A DNA stretch of 64,000 bases from JBCBSP01 sp964550935 (GTDB taxonomy: Bacteria > Pseudomonadota > Alphaproteobacteria > Caulobacterales > Maricaulaceae), in the NCBI GenBank assembly GCA_964550935.1, contig CAZKBB010000003.1, positions 27,471 to 91,470 of the forward strand. Direction: 5' to 3'. Position numbers and translations under genes: made by a program. The stretch's first letter is position 1, and each line of letters opens with the position of its first letter. Below are positions 33,343 through 42,367 of this stretch, piece after piece. The notes beneath the pieces were generated by a model. It was not told where the DNA came from. It ran no database searches and saw only the letters and a list, made by a program, of their open reading frames with translations.

Positions 33343-34140
33343 TCAGGCGCTCGCCTTCTTCAGGCGCTCGCGCAGTTCGGCGATGACGTGTTCGTTGCCG
33401 GCCACGACATGGCCGGTCTCCAGGACGTCGCCGGTCTCCTCGATCGAGCCGGCGAAGCCGCCCGCCTCGCGCACGATCACCAGGCCCGCGGCGATGTCCC
33501 AGGGCTTCAGGTCGCGCTCCCAGAAGCCGTCATAGCGCCCCGCGGCGACCCAGGCGAGGTCGAGCGCGGCCGAGCCGTTGCGCCGGATCCCGGCGCTCAT
33601 GGGCATGATCTGGTGCAGCTCCTTCAAGAAGCGCGCATGGCCGGACTTGCCGAAGAAGGGCGTGCCCGTCGCGATCACGCAGTCCTGGAAGACCGAGCGC
33701 GAAGCGACGCGCAGTCGCCGGTCGTTCATCATCGCGCCGCGGCCCTTCTCGGCGTGGAACAACTCGTCCTTGGCCGGGTCGTAGATCACGCCCGCGACGA
33801 TCTCGCCTTCACGCTCCAGCGCGATGGAGACCGCAAAGTGCGGCTGGGCGTGCATGAAGTTCAGCGTGCCGTCGAGCGGATCGATGATCCAGCGATGGCT
33901 CCGGTCGGTGCCTTCGACTTCGCCGCGCTCCTCGAACAGGAAGCGGTAGCCGGGACGGGCGCGAGAGAGCTCCTCGAACAGGATCTGCTCGGCCTTGTGG
34001 TCGGCCGCAGTGACGAAGTCGGCCGGGCCCTTGCGCGAGACCTGCAGGTTTTCGACCTCGCCGAAGTCGCGCGAGAGCCGCCGGCCCGCCTTGCGCGCGG
34101 CGCCGGTCATGACTGTGATGAGGGCGGAGAGCTGTCCCAA
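33343..34140 (-). CDS. suhB: Inositol monophosphatase family protein SuhB
   Basis: A 265-residue Mg-dependent phosphatase. Metal ligands are in EERG (E70, E71) and WIIDPLDGTLNF (D87, D90), with the second motif KPWDIAAGLVIVREAGG near residue 210. SuhB hydrolyses inositol phosphates and, in enterobacteria, also aids rRNA antitermination. Length is normal. It follows efp by five bases, so the two are cotranscribed. Confidence 0.93.
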   Translation of the reverse strand: MGQLSALITVMTGAARKAGRRLSRDFGEVENLQVSRKGPADFVTAADHKAEQILFEELSRARPGYRFLFEERGEVEGTDRSHRWIIDPLDGTLNFMHAQPHFAVSIALEREGEIVAGVIYDPAKDELFHAEKGRGAMMNDRRLRVASRSVFQDCVIATGTPFFGKSGHARFLKELHQIMPMSAGIRRNGSAALDLAWVAAGRYDGFWERDLKPWDIAAGLVIVREAGGFAGSIEETGDVLETGHVVAGNEHVIAELRERLKKASA

Positions 34141-34145
34141 AACGC

Positions 34146-34709
34146 CTAGTCCGCGCGGCGCACGTAGGAGCCGTCCTCGGTCGCCACGACGATGCGCTCG
34201 CCCACGCCCACGAAGGGGGGCACCTGCGTCTTCACGCCGCCTGTGAGCACGGCCGGCTTGTAGGAGTTGGCCGCGGTCTGACCCTTCACCACCGGCTCGG
34301 TGTCCTCCACCTCCATCTCGACGTGCTGGGGCAGGCCCACGCCAAGCGGCTTCTCGCCGTAGAACTCGACCTGGACTTTCATGCCGTCGCTCAAGAAGGC
34401 GGCCTGATCGCCGACGAACTCGGCGGGCAGCTCGATCTGCTCGTAATTCTCCATGTTCATGAAGGTGAGCGTCTCGCCGTCGGAGAACAGGAACTGGTGG
34501 TCGATCTGCTCCAGCCGCGCGCGCTCGACCTTGTCCGCGGCGCGGAAGCGCTCATTGAGCTTGCGCCCGTCCTCGACATTCTTCAGCTCGACCTGGGCGA
34601 ACGCGCCGCCCTTGCCCGGCTTGACGTGCTCGGTCTTCACCGCGCGCCAGAGGCCGTCATTGTGCACGAGCACGTGGCCCGGCTTGATTTCGTTGCCGTT
34701 GATCTTCAT
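34146..34709 (-). CDS. efp: Elongation factor P
   Basis: A 187-residue EF-P with three beta-barrel domains. The tip loop VKPGKGGAFAQVELKN carries Lys at position 33, the site of post-translational modification in EF-P proteins with this loop. The C-terminal PPFVGVGERIVVATEDGSYVRR is typical. EF-P relieves ribosome stalling at polyproline stretches. ATG 34709 (MKINGNEIKPG) is the family start. Confidence 0.95.
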   Translation of the reverse strand: MKINGNEIKPGHVLVHNDGLWRAVKTEHVKPGKGGAFAQVELKNVEDGRKLNERFRAADKVERARLEQIDHQFLFSDGETLTFMNMENYEQIELPAEFVGDQAAFLSDGMKVQVEFYGEKPLGVGLPQHVEMEVEDTEPVVKGQTAANSYKPAVLTGGVKTQVPPFVGVGERIVVATEDGSYVRRAD

Positions 34710-34834
34710 CGCGTCGCGATCCGCTGAAAGGGGCGCGGCGCGAAGGTCCATCGGGACAAGTCGGCGCGCGCCTGAGAAAGAGCCGGCGCGGGTGTATCGC
34801 ACGCCCCGGCCTGCGGCAAGGCGTGGACGCTTTG

Positions 34835-36103
34835 CTATTGCGGCGCGGGCGGACCCTGCTCGACCGGCTCGGCCGGCGCGCCCGGATCGAAGGCCGCTTC
34901 GGCCGCGCGGGCCTGCGAGCGCAGCTGCGCAGCGGTCTCGGGGGGCAGATCAGCGCGCAGCGCGGTCTCGAGCCCCCTCCGGTCGGGATCGGCTCTCAGC
35001 GCCCCGCCCCGGCTCAACCCCGAGCGCACCGCCCAGAAGTAGGCCCGCTCGCGATCGACGGCCGCGCCCTCGCCGCTGGCGAGCGCATAAGCGTAGAGAA
35101 ACTGGCTCATCGGATCTCCGGAGCGCGCGCCCTGCCCGGCCCAGTCCGCAGCCGCGTCAGGATCGCGCGGCTCGCCGTAGCCGCCGGAGTAGAGGATCAG
35201 CGCGTACTCGCCCATGGCGCCGGGCAAGCCGAGCTCGGCGGCGCGCCTGATCAGCGCCACGCCGACGGCCGGATCGGCCTCGCCGCCCTCGCCGTGGATG
35301 TACATCAGACCGGCCTGCATGGCGCCGAGCGCATCGCCGGCGTCGCCCGCACGCTCGTACCAGGGCCTGGCGAGGGCGGGATCGCGCGGCCCGTGCACCC
35401 ATTGATCGAGCGCCTCGGCGTATTCCAGGAACGCATCGACATGGCCGCTCTCCGCGGCCAGACGCAGCCAGTCGAGCGCGGACTGCGCCGCGCCCGGATC
35501 GCCGTTGCGGCGCAGGTGCAGCCCGTAGGCGAGCGCGGCCTGCGCGTCGCCGCTTTCAGCCGCGCGCCGCAGGAAGGCGTCGGCCTCCGACGGCGACAGG
35601 CCTGCGCGGCTTTCAGAGGCCATCCCGGCCATCGCGATCAGAGCGTCCGGCTCGCCGTGCTCCGCGGCGCGGCGGAACCAGCGCAGCGCGGCCGCGTCGT
35701 CGCGACCCCCGGCGAGCCCGTGCAGGCGGATATGACCGGCGAGCGTAGCACCGCGGGGTTCCCCGGCGGCGGAGGCGCGCTCGGCGTGCATCAGGGCCAC
35801 GTCGTATTCGCCCATCATGTAGGCGCCGGTGGCGCGCGCCATCGCCTCGTCGGACAGCGCCCGGCCCTCGACCGCTTCGCCTGAGGCGTCGCGGTTCATC
35901 AGATCGTACAGACCGTCAGGCAGGGCGGGCGGCTCGGCGCGCGTCTCAGGGCCCGGGCCGGGATCGCCGGCGGGCGTCTCGATGCGCACGCCCTCGGCCG
36001 CGGCGTCTTGAAACGCAGCGGCGGGCGCTGCGGTCAGCGCGCAGAGGACAAGAGCGAGGCGAAGCCCCGCGCGGCCGCCTCCGGACCGTCGGGGTGAGAC
36101 CAG
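34835..36103 (-). CDS. Secreted Sel1/TPR-repeat protein, start uncertain
   Basis: A periplasmic scaffold-type protein with a cleavable signal (GLRLALVLCALTAAPAAA) and about eight Sel1-like repeats, such as DAAALRWFRRAAEHGEPDAL, PSEADAFLRRAAESGDAQA and PAVGVALIRRAAELGLPGAM. The gene lies inside the 3' end of thiE at its own 5' end. No ATG, GTG or TTG occurs just before the signal. Candidates are CTG 36103, a distant ATG 36190 that overlaps thiE by 157 bases, or GTG 35989 that would lose the signal. I give CTG 36103 as the boundary of the coding character. Function is unknown. Confidence 0.7.
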   Translation of the reverse strand: MVSPRRSGGGRAGLRLALVLCALTAAPAAAFQDAAAEGVRIETPAGDPGPGPETRAEPPALPDGLYDLMNRDASGEAVEGRALSDEAMARATGAYMMGEYDVALMHAERASAAGEPRGATLAGHIRLHGLAGGRDDAAALRWFRRAAEHGEPDALIAMAGMASESRAGLSPSEADAFLRRAAESGDAQAALAYGLHLRRNGDPGAAQSALDWLRLAAESGHVDAFLEYAEALDQWVHGPRDPALARPWYERAGDAGDALGAMQAGLMYIHGEGGEADPAVGVALIRRAAELGLPGAMGEYALILYSGGYGEPRDPDAAADWAGQGARSGDPMSQFLYAYALASGEGAAVDRERAYFWAVRSGLSRGGALRADPDRRGLETALRADLPPETAAQLRSQARAAEAAFDPGAPAEPVEQGPPAPQ

Positions 36104-36657
36104 ATCCCGCCGCTCACGGCGACATAGTCCGCGCCCGCCTCGATCACCGAGGCTGCGGTTTGAAGCGTTATGCCGCCGATCGCAACGCATGGGATTTCGA
36201 AAAGGTCGCTCCACCATGTCAGGATATCCAGCGAAGCCCGTGTCTTGGGCGTTTTCGTGACGGTGTCGAAAAAGGCCCCGAAGGCCACGTAGTCTGCGCC
36301 CTGTTCGCCCGCGAGCATGGCGAGATGACGGCTGTCGTGGCAAGTCGCGCCCACGATCGCAGGTTTGGCGAGCACGGCGCGCGCCTCGCGCACCGTGGCG
36401 TCCTCCCGGCCCACGTGAACCCCGTCCGCGCCAAGCCGGGCTGCGAGCGCTGGATCGTCGTTCACGATCGCGGCCGCCCCGCCCGCACGCGCGGCCGCGA
36501 TCAGGTCCGGCGCCAGGCGCGCGACCTCATCGGGGGCGTGATCCTTCAGCCGGATCTGCACCGCGCTCGCCGCAGCGGCGCGCACCACCGCCTCGAGACG
36601 GTCTGCAAAGCCGCCCTCGATGCGCGGCGGGGTCAAGATGTAAAGCTCAGCGCCCAT
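36034..36657 (-). CDS. thiE: Thiamine phosphate synthase
   Basis: A 207-residue TIM-barrel enzyme joining the thiazole and pyrimidine halves of thiamine. LKDHAPDEVARLAPDLIAAA and IVNDDPALAARLGADGVHVG carry the pyrophosphate site. VGATCHDSRHLAMLAGEQGA and VAIGGITLQTAASVIEAGAD are the other conserved loops. The C-terminus GADYVAVSGGIW is typical. The gene end overlaps the start of the Sel1-repeat gene. No TPP riboswitch is visible upstream. Confidence 0.9.
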   Translation of the reverse strand: MGAELYILTPPRIEGGFADRLEAVVRAAAASAVQIRLKDHAPDEVARLAPDLIAAARAGGAAAIVNDDPALAARLGADGVHVGREDATVREARAVLAKPAIVGATCHDSRHLAMLAGEQGADYVAFGAFFDTVTKTPKTRASLDILTWWSDLFEIPCVAIGGITLQTAASVIEAGADYVAVSGGIWSHPDGPEAAARGFASLLSSAR

Positions 36658-36747
36658 CGGCGGGAAGGCTTAGACGAGGTGCGCGCGCAAGCAAAGCCGC
36701 CGGCATGTCATGGCTTCGCGGGCCGACCCCGGTTAAGGTCACGCCCG

Positions 36748-37200
36748 ATGGCCCGCGCCCTGCCCATAATCGCGCTCGCGCTCGTGCTCGCAGGCGCACT
36801 CGCCTTCCTCGTGATCGCGCCGGACGAACCCGGCCGGCTCGACACCCCGCCGCAGAGCCTTGGAAAGCCCGAAGCCTTCGCCCATGACGTGGAGGCCGCG
36901 CGCGCGGCGTGCGAGGCGGCCTGGCGCGGCGCCGGCTTCGCGGGCGAGGTCCGGCCCCAGGGCGGCGGACCGCTGGCGGGGCGCGACTTCACCTATGGCT
37001 GCGTGGCGCTGAGCGGATCGCAGCCGCTGTTCCTGGCCGCGCGCTATGCGGGCGGGGAGCGGACCGATCCGGCTTCCTGGCGGGTGGATGCGATCTGCGA
37101 CGCGTCGGGCGCCGCGCTCACCCCGGGCGGCGGGCGCACCCCGGAGGTTTGCGAGAACAGTCCGATCCGAAAAGCCGACCCGGCCCCGGTGGGCGGATAA
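36748..37200 (+). CDS. Hypothetical protein with N-terminal membrane helix
   Basis: A 150-residue protein, beginning with a hydrophobic helix or uncleaved signal (LPIIALALVLAGALAFLVIA), then a proline/alanine-rich soluble part. Cysteines are spaced through the mature region (ARAACEAAW, YGCVALSG, DAICDASG, PEVCENSP) and could form two disulfides in the periplasm. I do not recognise the family. It is convergent with phaZ. ATG 36748 gives the hydrophobic start; the longer open frame antisense to thiE is not coding. Confidence 0.6.
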   Translation: MARALPIIALALVLAGALAFLVIAPDEPGRLDTPPQSLGKPEAFAHDVEAARAACEAAWRGAGFAGEVRPQGGGPLAGRDFTYGCVALSGSQPLFLAARYAGGERTDPASWRVDAICDASGAALTPGGGRTPEVCENSPIRKADPAPVGG

Positions 37201-37213
37201 GGCGAAGGCTCGC

Positions 37214-38494
37214 CTAAGCGGCCTTATTTTTCGCTGAAGCGTGGGCGTGCTTGGCCATGAAGGCCTTCATGCGCGGGGCGATCTGCTCTCTGAAACGGCG
37301 ACCGTTGAACACCCCGTAATGGCCGACGCCCGTCTGGATGTAGTCGGTCTGCATCGACTTCGGCAGGCCTGAACAGAGCGTGTGCGCGGCCTGGGTCTGG
37401 CCGATGCCGGAGATGTCGTCGTTTTCGCCCTCAACCGTCATCAGCGCGGTGCGGGTGATCGCCTCGGGGCGCACCAGGCGACCCTTCACCGTCATCTCGC
37501 CCTTGGGCAAAGCGTGGCTCTGGAACACCACGTCGATGGTCTGCAGGTAGAACTCCTCGGTGAGATCCATCACCGAGAGATACTCGTCATAGAAAGCGCG
37601 GTGCTTGTCCGCGGAATCGTCATCGCCGTCGACCAGGTGCGAGAAGTGCCGGTAGTGCGCGTCCACATGCCGGTCGAAATTCATGTTGATGAACCCGGTC
37701 AGCTGCAGAAAGCCCGGATACACCCGGCGCATCGCGCCGGGATAAATCGCCGGCACGGTGTGGATCAGATTGTCCCTGAACCAGGCGTAGGGGCGCTCCT
37801 CGGCGAGCTTGTTCGGCACGGTGGGCGATTTGCGCGCATCGATCGGCGAGCCCATGAAGGTCATCGTCGCAGGTGCGCTCCGATCCTCATCCTCGGCCAT
37901 CAGCGCGATCGCGGCCAGCGTGGGAGGGCCGGGCTGACACACCGCGACGACATGGGCGCCGGGCCCCGCCGCGGTGATCATCTCGCGCACATACTCCACG
38001 TAGTCCTCAAGGTCGAAGCGCCCGTCGAGCACGGGCACCATGCGCGCATCGGTCCAGTCGGTGACGTAAACTTCGTGATCGGGCAGAAAGGCCTCGACCG
38101 TGCCGCGCAGGAGCGTGGCGTAATGGCCCGAGACCGGCGCGACGATGAGGACCTTGGGATCGTCGATCGCGCCCTGGCGCACCCCGCGCGCCTTGGCCAG
38201 CGCCGCGCGGTCGCGCTTGAAGTGGATCAACCTGCAGAACGGCTTCGACCACACCGTCTCGATCTCGTGAGGCACCGAGACCCCGTCGACCTCATGCGGC
38301 GAGAGCCCCCACTCAGGCTTGCCGTAATAGCGCGTGAGGCTTTCGAACATGTCCGCCGCGGCCGCGGCGGCGCGCCCGGCCAGGGTGTCGCCGGCTGGAT
38401 TCCAGCCCGAACGGAGGGAACGCCGCGTGGCGTTGGCGGCGGCGCGCCAGGGCAGCATGGAGGCGCGGGTCAGCTCGACGAGCGAATAAAGCAT
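37214..38494 (-). CDS. phaZ: Intracellular polyhydroxybutyrate depolymerase
   Basis: A 426-residue PhaZ of the intracellular PHB depolymerase family. The nucleophile is a Cys in VVAVCQPGPPTLAA, the lipase-box variant of this family. Other landmarks are VLIVAPVSGHYATLLRGTVE, TFMGSPIDARKSPTVPN, ALMTVEGENDDISGIGQT and the His in TGVGHYGVFNGRRFRE. It degrades stored PHB granules. The synthase gene is not in this window. It probably stands alone, as sco starts its own leftward cluster 54 bases upstream. Confidence 0.93.
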   Translation of the reverse strand: MLYSLVELTRASMLPWRAAANATRRSLRSGWNPAGDTLAGRAAAAAADMFESLTRYYGKPEWGLSPHEVDGVSVPHEIETVWSKPFCRLIHFKRDRAALAKARGVRQGAIDDPKVLIVAPVSGHYATLLRGTVEAFLPDHEVYVTDWTDARMVPVLDGRFDLEDYVEYVREMITAAGPGAHVVAVCQPGPPTLAAIALMAEDEDRSAPATMTFMGSPIDARKSPTVPNKLAEERPYAWFRDNLIHTVPAIYPGAMRRVYPGFLQLTGFINMNFDRHVDAHYRHFSHLVDGDDDSADKHRAFYDEYLSVMDLTEEFYLQTIDVVFQSHALPKGEMTVKGRLVRPEAITRTALMTVEGENDDISGIGQTQAAHTLCSGLPKSMQTDYIQTGVGHYGVFNGRRFREQIAPRMKAFMAKHAHASAKNKAA

Positions 38495-38547
38495 GTCCTG
38501 TCTCCCGGCCGCGCCGTCTTTGGCGCGACGGTTGAACGCGCGAGGAC

Positions 38548-39240
38548 TTAGGAGCCTGCCCCGCCTTCCTCTAAAAAGCGTTTCAAACGCGCGGCGATCG
38601 TGTCTGGAGCCGCACCATGGGTGAATACGTCGACCAATTCACCCTTGGAGTCCATGAGATAGATTACGCTGGTGTGGTCCATCGTATAGCCGGCGGTGGA
38701 GCGATCATCCTCGATGCGCGCGTAATAGACCCGGTAGGCGTCCGCCGCGGCGCGGATCTGCCCCGGCGTTCCGGTCAGGCCCACCAGGCCGTCTGGAAAG
38801 GCCGGCGTGTCGACGTATTGCGCCAGCGCTTCAGGCGTGTCGCGCTCGGGGTCGACGCTGATCAACAGGGTCTGGAAACGCGCCGCATCCTCGGCCGGGA
38901 GCTGGGCCAGCGCGGCGTCGAGAATCTGCAGCGACATCGGGCAGATGTCGGGGCAATAGGTGAAGCCGAAATAGACCAGCATCGGACGGCCGAGAAAGTC
39001 CTGCTCGGTCACGGTCTCACCGGTGTGGGCGACCAGTTCGAACGGTCCGCCGACCTCGGCCTGGCCGGAGACGCGGATGGGCGCCCCGCCCGCGCCGGCG
39101 GTCACCTCGCCCTGGCCGCCGCCGCGCGTGTCCAGCACCGCCAGAAGGGCGAATACGCCCAATAGCGCTGCAACGCCCGAAATCGCTGGAAGCAGCCAGA
39201 TGGGACGGCTGCGCCCCTGTCCGTTCTCACCTTTGCTCAT
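38548..39240 (-). CDS. SCO1/SenC family copper chaperone
   Basis: A 230-residue protein with one N-terminal membrane helix (WLLPAISGVAALLGVFALLA) and a periplasmic thioredoxin-like domain. Copper ligands are in TYCPDICPMS (CxxxC) plus the distal His in TMDHTSVIYLMD. Sco proteins deliver copper to the CuA site of cytochrome oxidase. It sits next to an ABC-2 exporter and near regB/regA, which recalls the senC-regA-regB arrangement of Rhodobacter. Confidence 0.92.
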   Translation of the reverse strand: MSKGENGQGRSRPIWLLPAISGVAALLGVFALLAVLDTRGGGQGEVTAGAGGAPIRVSGQAEVGGPFELVAHTGETVTEQDFLGRPMLVYFGFTYCPDICPMSLQILDAALAQLPAEDAARFQTLLISVDPERDTPEALAQYVDTPAFPDGLVGLTGTPGQIRAAADAYRVYYARIEDDRSTAGYTMDHTSVIYLMDSKGELVDVFTHGAAPDTIAARLKRFLEEGGAGS

Positions 39241-39244
39241 GCGC

Positions 39245-40045
39245 TTACTCTCCGATCTGCAGCAGCGAGCCGCGCTCGCGCGCGCCCGACAGAAGCCTGA
39301 AATACAACGCCATGCCGGCGGCGAGCCAGACCGCGTTCAGCGCGAAGGCCGCCGCCAGGCGCTCTGCAGCGAACACGTTCTCGTTCACCAGCGCGCGCAG
39401 GCCTTCGAAAATATGGGCCGGCGGCAGCGCCATCGCCACGGGCTCGATCATGTCGGGCAGCACCTCAACCGGGTAATACACCGCGCAAAACGGCGTCAGG
39501 CCGAACATGATCGCCCATGGCATGTCCTGAGCCCCCTGGCCGAAGCGCGTGACGAGCCCCGCCGCGGCCAGGCTCAGCGACCAGCCGAAGATCACCAGGT
39601 TCATCACGAACAGCGCCAGCGGCGCGCCGAGCTGAAACACGTTGAAGTCGAACGCGAAGGCCGCCAGCAACACCGCAGGGACCATGGCGATCGCCGTCTT
39701 CATCAGGCTCACCGTCATCAGCCCGGCGATCAGCTCGATCGGGCGCAGCGGCGAAACCAGGAGGTTGCCGAGATTGCGCGACCAGATCTCCTCGAAATAG
39801 GCCAGCGTCAGGCCGAGCTGGGAGCGCCAGGTGACGTCCCACAACAAGACCGCGCCGAGCACCGCGCCGAGCACGATCGCGCCGGGGCCTTCGAGCGCGG
39901 AGAAGACATGCAGCTGGATGAAGCCCCAGATCGTGATCTGCACGACGGGCCAGTAGAACAGGTCGACAAGGCGCGGCCAGGAGCCTGCGGTGAGCACCCA
40001 CTGGCGCTCCACGATGGCGGTCATGCGGCTGAGAAAGGCGTTCAT
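39245..40045 (-). CDS. ABC-2 type exporter permease
   Basis: A 266-residue membrane protein with six predicted helices. The conserved ABC-2 region includes EEIWSRNLGNLLVSPLRPIEL near residue 86, and later LTPFCAVYYPVEVLP with ALPPAHIFEGLRALV near 200. It pairs with the ATPase whose stop overlaps its ATG by four bases, and the Sco gene follows four bases downstream. Position suggests a link to copper or oxidase assembly, but the substrate is unknown. Confidence 0.87.
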   Translation of the reverse strand: MNAFLSRMTAIVERQWVLTAGSWPRLVDLFYWPVVQITIWGFIQLHVFSALEGPGAIVLGAVLGAVLLWDVTWRSQLGLTLAYFEEIWSRNLGNLLVSPLRPIELIAGLMTVSLMKTAIAMVPAVLLAAFAFDFNVFQLGAPLALFVMNLVIFGWSLSLAAAGLVTRFGQGAQDMPWAIMFGLTPFCAVYYPVEVLPDMIEPVAMALPPAHIFEGLRALVNENVFAAERLAAAFALNAVWLAAGMALYFRLLSGARERGSLLQIGE

Positions 40046-40812
40046 GAGGCCGCCTTCGCCGCGTCTTCACCGCGCGCGATGTGAAGGAACACCTCCTCCA
40101 TGGTGGCCCGGCCGTATTTCGCCAGCAGCGCGCTGGGCGCCCCGCGGTCGGCGATCCGGCCCGCGCGCATCATCAAGACGTCGTCGGCGAGACGCTCCAC
40201 CTCGGCCATGTTGTGGGAGGCCAGGAGGATCGTCGCCCCGGTGCGCGCGCGCCAGTCCTCAAGCGCGGTGCGCACCCAGTCGGCGGTGTCGGGATCAAGC
40301 GATGCGGTCGGCTCGTCCAGAAGCAAGACGTCCGGATCGTTGATCAGCGCCTTGGCGAGGCCTGCGCGCGTGCCCTGTCCGGCCGAGAGCGAGCCCGTGG
40401 CGCGCTCCAGAAGCGCCGTCAGCTGCATCTGCCCGGCCACGCGCTCGACGGTCTCGCGCGGGCGCTCGACCCCGTATAGCCGGGCGTAGACCTCAAGATT
40501 GCGCCGCACCGACAGCCGCTTGGGCAGGTCCACATAAGGGCTCTGGAAGTTCATCCGCGCGCGCGCCTTCGCGCCCTCCTCGGGGATGCGCCAGCCGAGC
40601 ACGCGGATCTCGCCGGCGGTGGGACGCACGAGGCCCAGGATCATCGCGATCGTGGTGGTCTTGCCCGCGCCGTTGCCGCCGAGCAGCGCCGTGACGCGCC
40701 CGCGCCCTATCTCGAAGCTGACGCCGTCCACGGCCGTCTCGTCGCCGAAGCGCTTTACAAGGCCGTCCACGGCGATGGCCGGCGCTTGCGGTGAGGCCGG
40801 ATCGGTCTGCAT
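40042..40812 (-). CDS. ABC transporter ATP-binding protein
   Basis: A 256-residue ATPase. Walker A is LLGGNGAGKTTTIAM, the signature SLSAGQGTRAGLAKAL, Walker B VLLLDEPTASLDP, and the switch His is in LLASHNMAEVERLADD. It belongs to the CcmA/NodI-like exporters that pair with ABC-2 permeases. ATG 40812 (MQTDPASPQ) is used; a longer open frame upstream is antisense to regB. It leads an operon of ATPase, permease and sco and is divergent from regB. Confidence 0.87.
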   Translation of the reverse strand: MQTDPASPQAPAIAVDGLVKRFGDETAVDGVSFEIGRGRVTALLGGNGAGKTTTIAMILGLVRPTAGEIRVLGWRIPEEGAKARARMNFQSPYVDLPKRLSVRRNLEVYARLYGVERPRETVERVAGQMQLTALLERATGSLSAGQGTRAGLAKALINDPDVLLLDEPTASLDPDTADWVRTALEDWRARTGATILLASHNMAEVERLADDVLMMRAGRIADRGAPSALLAKYGRATMEEVFLHIARGEDAAKAAS

Positions 40813-40912
40813 AAGCGGGCTCCGATTGTCGCGAGGCGGCGAAACTAGGGTCGCGGCCGCAAGGCGTCCAGCCGGACGCGCCGGCGCGCCGCGCGCCATC
40901 GAGGGAGACGTC

Positions 40913-42289
40913 ATGGCCATGACGACGCTGGATGCGGATTGGGACCGGGGTCCGAGCGATCCGGCCCTGACGCCAATGTTCGGCCGGGTTCGCCTGCGCA
41001 CGCTCATCTTGTTGCGCTGGCTCGCCGTGGCCGGTCAGACGCTGACCGTCCTGTTCGTCAACTACGCGATGGAGTTTCCACTGCCGATCGGGCCGTGCCT
41101 CGGCGTGATCGCGGCGAGCGCGTGGATCAACGCCTGGCTGACGCTGGCGCTGCCGACCCAGCGCTTTGCGAAGGACTGGGAGGCGTTCGCCCAGCTGGCT
41201 TACGATGTGGTTCAGCTGATCGTGCTCCTGACGCTGACCGGCGGGCTGGTGAACCCGTTCTCGATCATGCTGGTGGCGCCGGTCGTGATCGCGGTCGCCG
41301 CGCTTCCGCTGGTCTGGTGGCTGGCGCTCGCCTCGCTGGCGCTCGCCGGCTCGGCGGCGATGGCGTTCTGGCGACTGCCCCTGCCCTGGCAGGGCGCACC
41401 GCCCAGCCTGCCGCCGACCTATCTCATCGCGATGTGGGTCGCGCTGGTGATCGCGATCGCCTTCACCGCCGTCTACGCCTGGCGGGTGGGGCGGGAGGCG
41501 AAACGCATGGGCGCCGCGCTCGCCGCGACGCAGACGGTGCTGGCGCGCGAGCAGCGCCTGTCGGCGCTCGGCGCTCTGTCGGCCGCGGCGGCTCACGAGC
41601 TCGGCACGCCGCTCGCCACGATCCAGCTGACCGCCAAGGAGATGGCGCGCTTCGCCGACGACCCGGTGACGAAGGAGGACGCCGAGCTGCTGGTCTCCCA
41701 GGCGGAGCGTTGCCGGGACATCCTCAGGCGGCTTTCCAGCACGCAAGAGGCGTCCGATCAGCGCCATGATCGTCTGGGACTCGCCGAAGCGATCGACGAG
41801 GCGGCCGCGCCGCTTAAAGGCCTTGGCGCGGAGATCGAGGCGCGCCTTGCACCGCCTCAGGACGAGGCTCAGCCACCGGTGATGCAGCGCCGCGCCGAAC
41901 TGGTCTACGCGATCGGCAACTTCATCGAGAACGCGGTCGATTTCGCAAAGTCGCGTGTCGTGGTGACCGCGGCGTGGGATGCGCGCACGCTCGCCTTCAC
42001 CGTGGAGGACGACGGCCCGGGCTTCGCGCCGGACGTGCTGGCCAAGCTCGGCGAACCCTACATTTCCACCCGGCGCGCTCAGACCGGCGAGGCGCATGGC
42101 TCCGGCGCGGGCGGGCTCGGGCTCGGCGTCTTCATCGCGATCACCCTGACCGAGCGCCTTGGCGGATCGGTGTCGTTTGAAAACGCCGGGTCGCGCGGCG
42201 GAGCCGTGGTGCGTCTATCGCTTCCGCGCGAGCCCCTGGAGGCCGCGCCGCTATACGTCGCCACGGGAAAACCGTCCGATTCAGCTTAG
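40913..42289 (+). CDS. regB: Redox sensor histidine kinase RegB/PrrB/ActS
   Basis: A 458-residue membrane kinase. Six N-terminal helices span about residues 30-190, with the quinone-binding heptapeptide GGLVNPF at 110-116. The H-box has His228 in SAAAAHELGTPLATIQ. The dimerisation helix contains Cys267 (QAERCRDILRRL), at the position of the redox-active Cys of Rhodobacter RegB. The ATP-binding domain shows NFIENAVDFA, DDGPGF and GGLGLGVFIA. It responds to quinone redox state and phosphorylates RegA. GGGAG precedes the ATG. Confidence 0.93.
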   Translation: MAMTTLDADWDRGPSDPALTPMFGRVRLRTLILLRWLAVAGQTLTVLFVNYAMEFPLPIGPCLGVIAASAWINAWLTLALPTQRFAKDWEAFAQLAYDVVQLIVLLTLTGGLVNPFSIMLVAPVVIAVAALPLVWWLALASLALAGSAAMAFWRLPLPWQGAPPSLPPTYLIAMWVALVIAIAFTAVYAWRVGREAKRMGAALAATQTVLAREQRLSALGALSAAAAHELGTPLATIQLTAKEMARFADDPVTKEDAELLVSQAERCRDILRRLSSTQEASDQRHDRLGLAEAIDEAAAPLKGLGAEIEARLAPPQDEAQPPVMQRRAELVYAIGNFIENAVDFAKSRVVVTAAWDARTLAFTVEDDGPGFAPDVLAKLGEPYISTRRAQTGEAHGSGAGGLGLGVFIAITLTERLGGSVSFENAGSRGGAVVRLSLPREPLEAAPLYVATGKPSDSA

Positions 42290-42367
42290 ACTTCGGGCCG
42301 ATTTCGATTACCTATCCTGATAAGTGACGCGCGCCCGAAGGTGCGCACAGGCCAAGGGAGACCGACG

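Noticed and set aside
35989..36190. TPP riboswitch for thiE
   Set aside because: thiE is transcribed leftward from 36657, and the short region before it has no thi-box-like conserved core.
36034..36747. Long open frame on the + strand opposite thiE
   Set aside because: It is an antisense frame produced by high GC. Its composition is Arg/Ala/His-rich without domains, while thiE on the other strand has all family motifs.
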